Counted from the stretch's first letter, positions 44,956-53,611 are shown. The stretch: 64,000 bases of DNA from Flavobacterium circumlabens (GCF_004345565.1 NZ_SLWA01000001.1:591892-655891), one strand, 5' to 3'. Numbers and translations are program-made. The notes: generated by a model from the sequence alone, not told the origin.

Positions 44956-46509
44956 CTACAAATCAAATTTAATTCCTTGCGCCAATGGCAGACTGGTAGT
45001 GTAATTGATCGTATTGGTCTGGCGTCTCATGTATATTTTCCAGGCATCCGAACCTGATTCGCGACCGCCTCCAGTTTCTTTTTCTCCTCCAAAAGCGCCT
45101 CCGATTTCAGCTCCCGAAGTTCCAATGTTTACATTGGCAATTCCACAGTCAGATCCTGTAACCGATAGAAATCTTTCTGCTTCGCGTAAATTATTGGTCA
45201 TTATTGCCGATGATAATCCTTGTGCTACTCCGTTTTGAAGATCAATTGCATTTTCTACTTCTCCGGAATATTTTACTAAATATAAAACCGGGGCAAACGT
45301 TTCGTGCTGCACAATTTGAAATGAATTCTGAGCTTCTGCAATTGCCGGTTTTACATAACAGCCACTTTCGTAACCTTCTCCAGAAAGCACTCCGCCTTCT
45401 ACAAGAATATTTCCGCCTTCAGCTACTACTTTATTCAGAGCCTGTGCATACATCGCTACAGCATGGGTATCAATTAGCGGTCCGACATGATTATTTTCGT
45501 CAAGCGGATTTCCGATTCTTAATTGTTTGTAAGCGGCTACCAGAGCATCTCTTACTTTATCATAAATACTTTCGTGAATGATCAGCCTTCTTGTTGAAGT
45601 ACAACGTTGTCCTGCAGTTCCTACAGCTCCAAAAACGGCACCGATAACTGTCATTTTGATATCAGCATCCGGAGTAACGATAATAGCATTATTTCCTCCT
45701 AATTCTAATAATGATTTTCCTAAACGACCTGCAACAGTTTGCGCCACGATTTTTCCCATTCGGGTTGAACCTGTAGCCGAAATCAATGGAATACGGGTAT
45801 CAGCCGTCATTAATTCTCCTATTTTGTAATCGCCATTGATCAGACATGAAATTCCTTCCGGCAAACTATTTTCTTTGATCACCTGCGCGATAATATTTTG
45901 ACAGGCAATTCCACAGAGCGGTGTTTTCTCTGAAGGTTTCCAAACACAGACATCTCCTGAAATCCAGGCCAAAGCGGTATTCCACGCCCAGACTGCAACC
46001 GGAAAGTTAAATGCGGAAATAATTCCAACAACTCCCAAAGAGTGGTATTGCTCATACATACGGTGTCCGGGTCTTTCGGAATGCATGGTCAATCCGTGAA
46101 GCTGACGTGATAAACCCACTGCAAAGTCGCAGATATCAATCATTTCCTGTACTTCCCCATACCCTTCCTGAAGTGATTTTCCCATTTCGTACGAAACCAA
46201 TTTACCAAGCGCCTCTTTGTTCTGACGTAATTTCTCTCCAAACTGACGCACAATTTCACCACGCTGCGGAGCCGGAATTAATCTAAAAGTTTTGAAAGCA
46301 GCTGTTGTCGACTGCATTACTTTTTCATAATCTTCAGCCGTTGATGTTTTTACGGAAGCAATTAATTTTCCATCCACAGGTGAATAACTTTCCAGGATTT
46401 CTCCCGAAGAAAAGTTCTCTAAACCTGTAGATGTTCCTTCATTTATCGTTTTGATGCCCAATTTTTCCAGAGCCTCATTCATTCCAAATTGTGATGCTAT
46501 TGTTGTCAT
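44956..46509 (-). CDS. amaB: L-piperideine-6-carboxylate / alpha-aminoadipate semialdehyde dehydrogenase (ALDH7 type)
   Basis: A 517-residue NAD-dependent aldehyde dehydrogenase. The catalytic cysteine is C303 in GTAGQRCTSTRR, with the glutamate in LLELGGNNAIIV. The Rossmann-type NAD loop includes ISATGSTRMGK. The tail GGGRESGSDAWKIYMRRQTNTINY is the antiquitin (ALDH7) form (quoted here as the core SGSDAWKIYMRRQTN). That group oxidises alpha-aminoadipic semialdehyde, in equilibrium with piperideine-6-carboxylate, in lysine breakdown. The lysine aminotransferase that would make the substrate is not in the window. Substrate assignment rests on subfamily resemblance. Confidence 0.85.
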   Translation of the reverse strand: MTTIASQFGMNEALEKLGIKTINEGTSTGLENFSSGEILESYSPVDGKLIASVKTSTAEDYEKVMQSTTAAFKTFRLIPAPQRGEIVRQFGEKLRQNKEALGKLVSYEMGKSLQEGYGEVQEMIDICDFAVGLSRQLHGLTMHSERPGHRMYEQYHSLGVVGIISAFNFPVAVWAWNTALAWISGDVCVWKPSEKTPLCGIACQNIIAQVIKENSLPEGISCLINGDYKIGELMTADTRIPLISATGSTRMGKIVAQTVAGRLGKSLLELGGNNAIIVTPDADIKMTVIGAVFGAVGTAGQRCTSTRRLIIHESIYDKVRDALVAAYKQLRIGNPLDENNHVGPLIDTHAVAMYAQALNKVVAEGGNILVEGGVLSGEGYESGCYVKPAIAEAQNSFQIVQHETFAPVLYLVKYSGEVENAIDLQNGVAQGLSSAIMTNNLREAERFLSVTGSDCGIANVNIGTSGAEIGGAFGGEKETGGGRESGSDAWKIYMRRQTNTINYTTSLPLAQGIKFDL

Positions 46510-46691
46510 TGTAACTTTTTTAGTTAAAATTGTTATATTTTTTTTGTAAAGATATTGTTTCGAGTTGAATTTTGATTTAATTATGTTGTTAAAAACAAAG
46601 TAAATTTAGGGTTATTAAACAGGAATTGTAAAAGTATGTGGTAATTTATTGCCATTATTTAATGAAATTTGTATCACAAAATTATTTAGAC

Positions 46692-47651
46692 ATGACATTT
46701 TTCAATAAACTTCTGATCTGTTTTCTTTTATTATCTGGTTCCGCTTTTTCTCAAAAACTACAACAACCTTCTTTTCAGGTTGTTCCTTTGGGCGTAAAAG
46801 GCGGTATTGATGAAAAAAACCTTTCCGCTTATTTGTTAGCGCCAACAAAAACCAATGACTACATCTGTCTCGATGCCGGAACTATAAATGCCGGAATCGA
46901 AAAAGCGATCGAAAAGAAAACATTCAAAATCTCCACCAGCGAAGTCCTGCGAAAATACATCAAAGGGTATTTGATTTCCCATGCGCATTTGGACCACGTG
47001 TCCGGTTTGATTATTAATTCACCTGCCGATTCTTCAAAGACCGTTTATGCTACCAAGAAGTGTATGGAAATGATGGAGAACCATTACTTCAACGATCAGA
47101 CCTGGGCTAATTTTGGTGATCAGGGACCTGGATTTCCTTTGAAAAAATATCATTTTCAAACTTTAAACAGTAATGAAGAAACTCCTCTTTCAAATACGAC
47201 AATGACCGTAAAAGCTTTTCCGTTAAGTCATGTTAATCCTTTTGAAAGCACGGCTTTTCTAATCAGAAATGGTGATAGTTACGCTTTATATCTGGGAGAT
47301 ACCGGACCGGACGAAGTAGAAAAAAGCACTAATTTAAAGGAATTATGGACAGCGATTGCACCGCTAATTAAAAACAAGCAACTGAAAGGAATTTTTATTG
47401 AAGTTTCTTTTCCGAACGAACAGCCTGATAAATTCTTATTTGGACATTTAACACCGAATTATTTAATGAAAGAGCTTCATTCTTTGGAAGAACTGGCCGG
47501 AAAAGATACTTTGAAAGGTTTTAAAATTATCGTAACCCATTTAAAACCGCCGACCAAAAACATTATTAAAATTAAAGAACAGTTGAAAAATCAAAATGAT
47601 TTGGGATTGAAGATTATTTATCCGGAGCAGGGAAAACGTTTTGATTTATAG
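46692..47651 (+). CDS. Class II cyclic-nucleotide phosphodiesterase (secreted)
   Basis: The metallo-beta-lactamase-fold motif SHAHLDHVSG (H97, H99, D101, H102) and the later SHVNPFESTAFLI and YLGDTGPDE segments match class II 3',5'-cyclic nucleotide phosphodiesterases (PDE1/CpdP type). These hydrolyse cAMP or cGMP. I chose the ATG at 46692 (319 residues) because it gives a signal peptide (MTFFNKLLICFLLLSGSAFS); the ORF extends upstream to 46638. A periplasmic location would suit salvage or quenching of external cyclic nucleotides. The 3' end lies 52 bases before a dispersed repeat. Confidence 0.83.
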   Translation: MTFFNKLLICFLLLSGSAFSQKLQQPSFQVVPLGVKGGIDEKNLSAYLLAPTKTNDYICLDAGTINAGIEKAIEKKTFKISTSEVLRKYIKGYLISHAHLDHVSGLIINSPADSSKTVYATKKCMEMMENHYFNDQTWANFGDQGPGFPLKKYHFQTLNSNEETPLSNTTMTVKAFPLSHVNPFESTAFLIRNGDSYALYLGDTGPDEVEKSTNLKELWTAIAPLIKNKQLKGIFIEVSFPNEQPDKFLFGHLTPNYLMKELHSLEELAGKDTLKGFKIIVTHLKPPTKNIIKIKEQLKNQNDLGLKIIYPEQGKRFDL

Positions 47652-47702
47652 TTTTTTAGCCACAGATTTTAAAATTCTCAGATTTTTATTTTGAAAACGA
47701 GT

Positions 47703-47786
47703 GCCATAGCCCCGATAGAAGTGGAAATCCTTTTTCTGGCTTCTTTAGCCAGGAAAAGATTGAAACGAATAGCGGGAAACAGCTCC
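47703..47786. repeat. Flavobacterial dispersed intergenic repeat (GATAGAAGTGG...AGCGGGAA type)
   Basis: From CATAGCCCCGATAGAAGTGG to ATAGCGGGAAACAGCTCC. I recognise this layout as a repeat family scattered between genes in Flavobacterium genomes. A central hairpin pairs CTTTTTCTGGC (47730-47740) with GCCAGGAAAAG (47748-47758), with one G-U pair. CCCG (47711-47714) can pair with CGGG (47773-47776) to form an outer stem. Function and copy number are unknown from this window. Confidence 0.65.
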
Positions 47787-47850
47787 TTAAAAATAAATTA
47801 TTAATTCAGAATTCAGGAAATACCTCTTCGATTTGATTAGAAAGAATGTC

Positions 47851-48390
47851 TTATTTCTTCGCCGTAAATCTGGGGTCAGATTCCATAACGGTTCCACACT
47901 TGTTGCAAGTTCTCAATTCTTCCGAATTATAAAAATGTTCAAAATGTGGGAGAAAATCTTTCTCGATATTGTGTAATTCAAAATGCACTTCATACAATTT
48001 ATGATTGCAGTGATCACAATGCCAAAGTAAACCATCCGTATATCCTTTTCCGGCACGTTTACGTTCGATCACCAATCCTATAGAGCCTTCGGAACGAACC
48101 GGAGAATGTGGGATTTTTGCCGGATGAAGGTACATGTCACCTGGATTTAAAGTCATTTCTTTACGTTCTCCATCTTCCTGAATTACTACTTTAATAGTTC
48201 CTTCTAACTGATAAAAAAGCTCTTCGGTTTCGTTATAATGATAATCTTTTCTGGCGTTTGGACCTGCCACAATCATGACGATATAATCACCTGAATCTAC
48301 GTAAAGATTTTTGTTTCCGACTGGTGGTTTAAGTAATTGACGATTTTCTTCAATCCATTTGGTGAGGTTGAAAGGTTTTGCTATTGCCAT
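47851..48390 (-). CDS. nbaC: 3-hydroxyanthranilate 3,4-dioxygenase
   Basis: A 179-residue cupin dioxygenase (EC 1.13.11.6) that opens 3-hydroxyanthranilate in the kynurenine/tryptophan pathway toward quinolinate or 2-aminomuconate. All three iron ligands fit the known bacterial numbering: H51 and E57 in DYHYNETEELFYQ, and H95 in KIPHSP. The C-terminal rubredoxin-like site is intact (C125, C128, C162, C165), as in bacterial and not animal forms. No other kynurenine-pathway gene is next to it. It begins with a clean ATG (MAIAKPFNL). Confidence 0.95.
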   Translation of the reverse strand: MAIAKPFNLTKWIEENRQLLKPPVGNKNLYVDSGDYIVMIVAGPNARKDYHYNETEELFYQLEGTIKVVIQEDGERKEMTLNPGDMYLHPAKIPHSPVRSEGSIGLVIERKRAGKGYTDGLLWHCDHCNHKLYEVHFELHNIEKDFLPHFEHFYNSEELRTCNKCGTVMESDPRFTAKK

Positions 48391-48410
48391 TTTGTGTCCT
48401 TAATTTATAT

Positions 48411-48541
48411 AAAGGCTAAGTTAGGTAAAAGTTTTCAGTCGCAGTCGCAGTTTACAGCTTAAAAACCGAGACTTAGACCCGTTTTTAGTCACAGTCGCAG
48501 TTTACACGGAAAAACTGAAAACTGAGACTGAGAACTGAGAC
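48411..48541. repeat. Short-word inverted spacer (CAGTCGCAGTTT / AAACTGAGACTG words)
   Basis: The left part repeats CAGTCGCAGTTTACA words; the right end repeats their approximate reverse complement, AAAACTGAGACTGAGA. Imperfect inverted arms of about 22 bases include a one-base gap. No gene or promoter is supportable within. Confidence 0.55.
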
Positions 48542-49627
48542 TCATTTCATTTCTTTAATAAGATATAAATACACCGGAAAGTGATCACTGAAACCCACTT
48601 CCGTTAAAGTATGCCGTAACGGATATCCTTTATATTTTCCTGAGGTTTGAATGAGATAGGATCTGTTGAAAATTCCCGCTTTCCAAAATTTGAAAGAATC
48701 GAAATCCCGCTTTATCAAAGATTCGGAGAGTATAATCTGATCGAAAATATCCCAGGAATCCCTAAAGGCGAGCGTTCCCATTCCTTTGGTAAACATTTCT
48801 TCAAAGGGGTTAAAAATACCAAATTCCGGCACTTCCGCTTTTTTTGCTTTTGCTCCCAAAGCAACTTTAAAACTTTTGTTATAAGGGCCATCATTAAAAT
48901 CTCCCATTGAAATCACTTTTGCATTGGGATTTATTTGTTGCAGGGAATCGATAATTTTTCGGTTTAAGGCTCCGGCTGCTTCCCGATATATCGATGACGT
49001 TTTTTCTCCTCCGGAACGCGATGGCCAGTGATTGACAATTATACTTATTTCTTCTTCTTCTAAAAATCCAGTAATTAAAAGCTGGTCTCTGGTAAAAACC
49101 CGATTGCCCTGAGATATCGTCAATTTTTCTTCTTCCGGTTCTTCTTCTTTTGCCATCTTCTGATTTTTATAAATATTTAGAGGAATATTCGAAAAGGAAG
49201 TCGGCCTGAAAAATTTCTTCTGATACAATAAGGCAACATCGATTCCGCGTTTGTCCGGCGAATCAAAATGGATGATTCCATAATCGTACTGCTGCAATGT
49301 TGGCTGTCTGATCAAATCTTCGAGAACGCTCCGGTTTTCAATTTCAGAACCTCCTATCAAAACAGGCGCATTGGTGTTTTCAGGTGTTCCAATTTCAGCC
49401 AAAACTCTGGCAATATTTTTTAATTTCTGCTGGTATTTCTCATTCGTCCAGTTTTGTATTCCGGTCGGAGTCCATTCATCGTCATTTGTTGCGGGGTCGT
49501 TGATCGTGTCAAAAAGATTTTCAAAATTATAAAAAGCAACCGTATGTATCGTATACTTTTTCGGCTGGGCAAATGCACATGATAGTACCAAAAAGAAAAA
49601 CAAAGATGACCGGATAATAATACGCAT
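48542..49627 (-). CDS. Secreted endonuclease/exonuclease/phosphatase-family protein
   Basis: A 361-residue EEP-fold hydrolase with a signal peptide (MRIIIRSSLFFFLVLSCAFA). Metal and catalytic motifs are ENLFDTINDPATNDDEW (N-terminal), LIGGSEIENRSVLEDLI (metal-binding Glu), IVNHWPSRSGG, VISMGDFNDGPYNKSF (Asp/Asn) and the C-terminal GFSDHFPVYLYL (Asp-His). Members cleave phosphodiesters in DNA, lipids or inositol phosphates; which applies here is not readable. Secretion suggests nucleic acid or phosphate scavenging. The -7 promoter was not found. Confidence 0.88.
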   Translation of the reverse strand: MRIIIRSSLFFFLVLSCAFAQPKKYTIHTVAFYNFENLFDTINDPATNDDEWTPTGIQNWTNEKYQQKLKNIARVLAEIGTPENTNAPVLIGGSEIENRSVLEDLIRQPTLQQYDYGIIHFDSPDKRGIDVALLYQKKFFRPTSFSNIPLNIYKNQKMAKEEEPEEEKLTISQGNRVFTRDQLLITGFLEEEEISIIVNHWPSRSGGEKTSSIYREAAGALNRKIIDSLQQINPNAKVISMGDFNDGPYNKSFKVALGAKAKKAEVPEFGIFNPFEEMFTKGMGTLAFRDSWDIFDQIILSESLIKRDFDSFKFWKAGIFNRSYLIQTSGKYKGYPLRHTLTEVGFSDHFPVYLYLIKEMK

Positions 49628-49766
49628 AACATTTAACCAATTTAAAAGGGCGCAATTTAATCAATTAATTATTTGTAAGAAATTTATACGTATTTATTTT
49701 TGTTTTTAATTTTTGTTTCTCTGAAAATGTCTTGTAACTTGCTTACAAAATCTGACGCTTCATAAA

Positions 49767-50840
49767 ATGAAAAGAATCTTTGCTTTCGCCTTATCTCTTA
49801 GCTTTTTCACTACTTTTTACGGGCAAAAAAACAGTTCATTTGCAGACAGTATCAGAATCAAACACAAAATTCCGGAATTGGCGTATGCTGTTGTCTCTTC
49901 AGATTCTGTGTTGGAAATTCAGGCTTTAGGATATCAGCGTTTCAATACTTCTTATAAAGCAAAAATTGATGATCGCTTTCGTTTAGGATCGCTGACAAAG
50001 ACGGTTACAAGCTATATAGCAACCCTTCTGGTCAAAGAAGGAAAAATAAAATGGGACACTAAATTTTTCGATTTATACCCGGAATTAAAATCAAAAAGCA
50101 ATCCGGCCGCTTATGATTTTACACTGCAGGATTTTTTAACTTTCAGAGCGAATCTTGACACCTGGTCTTATGGAAATAAAACCCCGACTCAAAAAGAAAT
50201 TAAAGGAAACAATCAACAACAACGTTATCAATTTATAGAATGGTTTTTTCAGCAAAAACCGATTGTAGAGAAACAGGAAATCTATTGGTCCAATCCGAGT
50301 TATGTTGCAGCAGGATTAATGCTTGAAAAGGCAACCGGGAAAACCTATGAAACTTTGGTACAGGAATTGGGAAAGTTGTTAAACATTGCTTTTGATTTCG
50401 GTCAGCCCAATCTCAAAGACAAAAACCAGCCCTGGGGTCATGATGAAAATTTAAAACCTAAAAAACCGGCTTTGAATTACAAACTAAACTGGCTTTCATC
50501 AGCAGGAAATGTCAATGTTAGCTTACCTGATTATTGTAAGTTTGCACAACTGCAGCTTAACGGACTGCTGGGTAAATCTAAACGACTAACCGCTGAAGAG
50601 TTCAATAACATGCATTTTGGTTTTTCTGAATTTTCATTTGGATGGGAGTCCGAAACAAAAGAAAAAAGCACGTTAAAATATTCCTTTCATAACGGAAATC
50701 CGGGAACATTTTTAACCAAAGTGTATCTTTGTCCGGCTATTAATAAAGCTTTTATTATTTTTGCCAATGTACAATCTGAAGAGGCCGATAAAGGATTAAT
50801 GCTTCTTTTGGGTCAATTACAAAAACAATATGGCGGTTAA
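49767..50840 (+). CDS. Secreted serine hydrolase, beta-lactamase/class C fold
   Basis: A 357-residue protein with a signal peptide (MKRIFAFALSLSFFTTFYG). The serine-lysine pair is in GSLTKTVTSY (S75, K78). The second motif reads YWSNPSY, so the usual tyrosine of the Y-x-N triplet appears to be Trp (W174, with N176). The third motif appears as HNGNPG, in place of HTG/KTG. Family members include beta-lactamases, DD-peptidases and esterases; activity here is uncertain because of the Trp. The next gene is an LD-carboxypeptidase, suggesting peptidoglycan-related work. Confidence 0.83.
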   Translation: MKRIFAFALSLSFFTTFYGQKNSSFADSIRIKHKIPELAYAVVSSDSVLEIQALGYQRFNTSYKAKIDDRFRLGSLTKTVTSYIATLLVKEGKIKWDTKFFDLYPELKSKSNPAAYDFTLQDFLTFRANLDTWSYGNKTPTQKEIKGNNQQQRYQFIEWFFQQKPIVEKQEIYWSNPSYVAAGLMLEKATGKTYETLVQELGKLLNIAFDFGQPNLKDKNQPWGHDENLKPKKPALNYKLNWLSSAGNVNVSLPDYCKFAQLQLNGLLGKSKRLTAEEFNNMHFGFSEFSFGWESETKEKSTLKYSFHNGNPGTFLTKVYLCPAINKAFIIFANVQSEEADKGLMLLLGQLQKQYGG

Positions 50841-50889
50841 TTTTAGCCAAAATCTTAAAAATAATTTATAATTTTAAGCAAAAGATACT

Positions 50890-51894
50890 ATGAAAATGAG
50901 CTGTTTTCCACATATAAAGAAGCGTTTTACTATTTGTAAAATCGTATTTCTTACTTTTGCTTTGCAATCATTCACCTGTCAATCCCAACAAAATATGATA
51001 ACACCGCCTTATTTACAAAAAGGAGATACTGTAGCTATTTTGGCAACAGCCAGAAAAAATATAGATGACAATCTTAAACCTACCATCGATTTACTGCACA
51101 GCTGGGGTTTAGAGGCTGTAATTGGAAGTACTATTGGTCTTGACGTTAACCAATTGGCCGGGACAGACGAACAACGTGCTGCTGATTTTCAAAAACAATT
51201 GGACAATCCAAACATTAAAGCCATCTGGTGTGTTCGCGGCGGATATGGAACTGTCAGAATGGTTGACCTTTTGGATTTTACTAAATTCAGACAACATCCA
51301 AAATGGATTATTGGATTTAGTGACGTTACCGTTTTGCACAACCATCTGAATACGATGGGGTATAAATCGATACATGGTGTGATGCCGGTAACGATTCCGC
51401 GTGCCACTCCGGCAGCTGTTAGTTCTATGAAATCAGGTTTATTTGGTGAACCTCTTTCCTATACGGTTGGGCCGGATAAAATGAATCGCTACGGAAAAGC
51501 AACCGGTGAATTGGTAGGCGGAAATTTATCCATACTCTACAGTTTGTTAGGATCCCAATCTGCCATAGATTGCAAGGATAAAATTTTATTTATTGAAGAT
51601 TTAGACGAATATCTTTATCATATCGATCGTATGATGATGAATCTGAGACGCAACGGATGTATCGAAAACCTGAAAGGAATTGTTGTCGGAGCCATGACCA
51701 AAATGAAAGACAACGAATTTCCGTGGGGTAAAAATGCTGTCGAAATCGTTGATGATGTCACCAAAAAATACAACATTCCGGTAATTTTCAATTTCCCGGC
51801 CGGTCACATTCAGGACAACAGAGCTTTAATTATGGGAAGTACTGTTACCATAGAAGTTAATGAGTCCGGAAGTACTGTTGTTTTTATCAAATAA
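50890..51894 (+). CDS. LD-carboxypeptidase (peptidase S66)
   Basis: A 334-residue exported peptidase. The Ser-Glu-His triad is visible: S144 in GFSDVT, E236 in FIEDLDEYLYHIDRM and H306 in FPAGHIQDN, with the CVRGGYGTVRM strand preceding. Family enzymes remove the terminal D-Ala from tetrapeptides in peptidoglycan recycling (LdcA) or cleave microcin C7. A hydrophobic N-terminus (ICKIVFLTFALQSFTCQSQ) suggests export. The Cys there is not a canonical lipobox, so lipidation is doubtful. It follows the serine hydrolase by 50 bases, a likely two-gene unit. Confidence 0.9.
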   Translation: MKMSCFPHIKKRFTICKIVFLTFALQSFTCQSQQNMITPPYLQKGDTVAILATARKNIDDNLKPTIDLLHSWGLEAVIGSTIGLDVNQLAGTDEQRAADFQKQLDNPNIKAIWCVRGGYGTVRMVDLLDFTKFRQHPKWIIGFSDVTVLHNHLNTMGYKSIHGVMPVTIPRATPAAVSSMKSGLFGEPLSYTVGPDKMNRYGKATGELVGGNLSILYSLLGSQSAIDCKDKILFIEDLDEYLYHIDRMMMNLRRNGCIENLKGIVVGAMTKMKDNEFPWGKNAVEIVDDVTKKYNIPVIFNFPAGHIQDNRALIMGSTVTIEVNESGSTVVFIK

Positions 51895-51956
51895 GACTTC
51901 TCCAATAATTTCCTTGAATTAAGGAAGACTTTTAAATACCACAATATAAATCCCGT

Positions 51957-52010
51957 AAAGACGCAAAGTCGCAAAGTAATTCATTTTGAACTTTGCGACT
52001 TTGCGTCTTT
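51957..52010. repeat. Perfect 21-base inverted repeat (GCAAAGTCGCAAAGT words)
   Basis: Arms 51957-51977 and 51990-52010 are exact reverse complements with a 12-base loop. The arms contain repeated CGCAAAG words. It lies in the gap before yraN and has no T-run, so it is not a standard terminator. It belongs with the other short-word inverted spacers. Confidence 0.75.
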
Positions 52011-52097
52011 GCGTGCAACTATAATATACCCATAAAAAAATCAATCCCAAACTGAGATTGAAAACTGAGACTCAAACCAGACTAAAAAAATAAAAAA

Positions 52098-52457
52098 ATG
52101 GCAGAACACAATGAACTCGGAAAAAAAGGAGAAGAACTTGCCGTAGCCTTCCTTCAGGAAAACGGTTATGAAATTCTGGAGCGCAACTGGACCTTTCAGA
52201 AGGCTGAAATTGACATCATTGCCCAAAAAGAAAATATTCTGGCCATAATTGAGGTCAAAACCAGATCCAGTATCGATTTTGGTTTACCGCAGGATTTTGT
52301 CAAGCCTAAAAAAATTCAACTACTTGTAAAAGCAGTAAATGCCTACATAAACTATAGGGAAATAGATTTTGAAGTAAGATTTGACATCATTGCGATACAA
52401 AAAAGCAACGAATCATTTGCTATTGAACATCTTACGGACGCTTTTTATCATTTTTAA
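52098..52457 (+). CDS. YraN (UPF0102) family, endonuclease-fold protein
   Basis: A 119-residue protein with the restriction-endonuclease-like core of UPF0102: LGKKGEELAVAFLQENGYEI at the start, then EIDIIAQKENILAIIEVKTRSS with the metal-binding Asp, Glu, x-Lys. It is probably cytoplasmic. Members are linked to DNA processing, but the substrate is not established. No neighbouring repair gene. The ATG follows an AT-rich leader. Confidence 0.85.
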   Translation: MAEHNELGKKGEELAVAFLQENGYEILERNWTFQKAEIDIIAQKENILAIIEVKTRSSIDFGLPQDFVKPKKIQLLVKAVNAYINYREIDFEVRFDIIAIQKSNESFAIEHLTDAFYHF

Positions 52458-52501
52458 CATAATTTTTTATTGTTATAATTGTAACAAATTGTTTTTTTAT
52501 T

Positions 52502-52509
52502 TATATTTG
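52502..52509 (+). promoter_or_regulatory. -7 promoter element for the HTH-ACT gene
   Basis: TATATTTG with TTG (52479-52481) 20 bases upstream. A run of 16 A residues (52559-52574) in the leader lies just before the start codon and could vary in length by slippage. Confidence 0.6.
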
Positions 52510-52577
52510 CACAGTTTTATAACATCGTGCTGTTAACTAAACCAACCAATTAAGTTACAAAAAAAAAAAAAAAAGCT

Positions 52578-53234
52578 ATGAAAACCGTTTCTTCCATTGT
52601 AGAAAATTACATTAAAACAAAGCCCTTTTTACTGAATGCGTTATCCCTTGGAATTATCAATCTGACTTCTTTGTCCCGGAACATTATGAACGAACTGGAA
52701 AGTGAATTTGGTAAAGAAGTAAAACAAGGCGCTGTTGTAATGTCTCTTAAACGGCTTACAGAAGAATTAGATTTTAAACTGAATCATAAAATCAACAAAG
52801 TCATTAAGAACATTGGGGAGATTACGGTTCGTTCAGAATTGACGGATTACACTTTTGCAGCTTCAGAAACTGTTTTAAATAAACAGGCAGATCTGATCTC
52901 TGATATTAATGTTTTATCTGATATTTTTTACACCTCATCCCGCGGTGTAAATGAAACTAATATTGTAGTAAGCAGTAGTGTTAATCATTTGGTTGAGAAA
53001 CACTTTATGCGCGAAAAACTAATTCAGAAATTAGATAATCTTGCTTCCATCACTGTAAAATTGCCTAAGGAAAACATTGTTGTTCCGGGTATTTATTACT
53101 TTATTTTTCAGCGTCTGGCCTGGGAGGGAATCATTATCAATGAGGTCATTTCGACTTCAAATGAATTCACCATTCTGGTTGGCGAAGATCAGGTTGATGT
53201 TGCCTTTAAAGTTATTAAAGATCTGAAAAACTAA
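52578..53234 (+). CDS. Possible regulator with N-terminal HTH-like and C-terminal ACT-like domains
   Basis: A 218-residue soluble protein. The N-terminal ~70 residues (FLLNALSLGIINLTSLSRNI, then FGKEVKQGAVVMSLKRLTEEL) have a helix-turn-helix-like pattern. The C-terminal half reads like ACT domains of aspartokinases, with an NIVVPGIYYFIFQRLAWEGI stretch followed by ISTSNEFTILVGEDQVDVAF, which is the pattern of the second ACT domain. No kinase catalytic domain is present. It may therefore be an amino-acid-sensing transcription factor. The call is inference. It is monocistronic with its own promoter and a perfect-stem terminator. Confidence 0.6.
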   Translation: MKTVSSIVENYIKTKPFLLNALSLGIINLTSLSRNIMNELESEFGKEVKQGAVVMSLKRLTEELDFKLNHKINKVIKNIGEITVRSELTDYTFAASETVLNKQADLISDINVLSDIFYTSSRGVNETNIVVSSSVNHLVEKHFMREKLIQKLDNLASITVKLPKENIVVPGIYYFIFQRLAWEGIIINEVISTSNEFTILVGEDQVDVAFKVIKDLKN

Positions 53235-53268
53235 AAGCTAAAACAACACAAAATTTACCAAAACATAG

Positions 53269-53312
53269 AATCCTTTTCTCTTTTAAAGTTTAAAAGAGAA
53301 AAGGATTTTTTA
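53269..53312 (+). terminator. Intrinsic terminator after the HTH-ACT gene
   Basis: Perfect 19-base arms (53269-53287 and 53289-53307, starting AATCCTTTTCTC) followed by T-rich sequence. Confidence 0.85.
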
Positions 53313-53506
53313 AGTTTATAAACTTTAGATCGCCTTTATTTAGTACACACAAATAAGAATATTCTCAAAAGTATCTTTTACGATTAAATTGCAAAACTCA
53401 AAAGCGTTAAAATGACACTTGCTTATAAAGAGTGACTTACCAAGGTTCATTCTTCATTTAATAAAAAAACTAACAAAAATTAAGAAATAAATTTTTTTAG
53501 TTATAA
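53313..53506. other. Gene-free stretch before the sigma-factor promoter
   Basis: Part of a 377-base gap. AT-rich, with no supportable ORF or RNA gene. The only recognisable elements of the gap are the terminator at its left and the promoter at its right. Confidence 0.5.
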
Positions 53507-53536
53507 TTTGCTGAGAATAATATTTTTATATATTTG
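53507..53536 (+). promoter_or_regulatory. ECF sigma gene promoter
   Basis: TTTG (53507-53510) and TATATTTG (53529-53536), 18 bases apart, with a 75-base leader to the ATG. The match suggests housekeeping-sigma transcription of the ECF factor. Confidence 0.62.
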
Positions 53537-53611
53537 CTAACCAAGCAAACAATCACACCCACCCATTTAGAGTCATAATATAATTAGAATTAAACAAGAC
53601 TAATTAAATTA

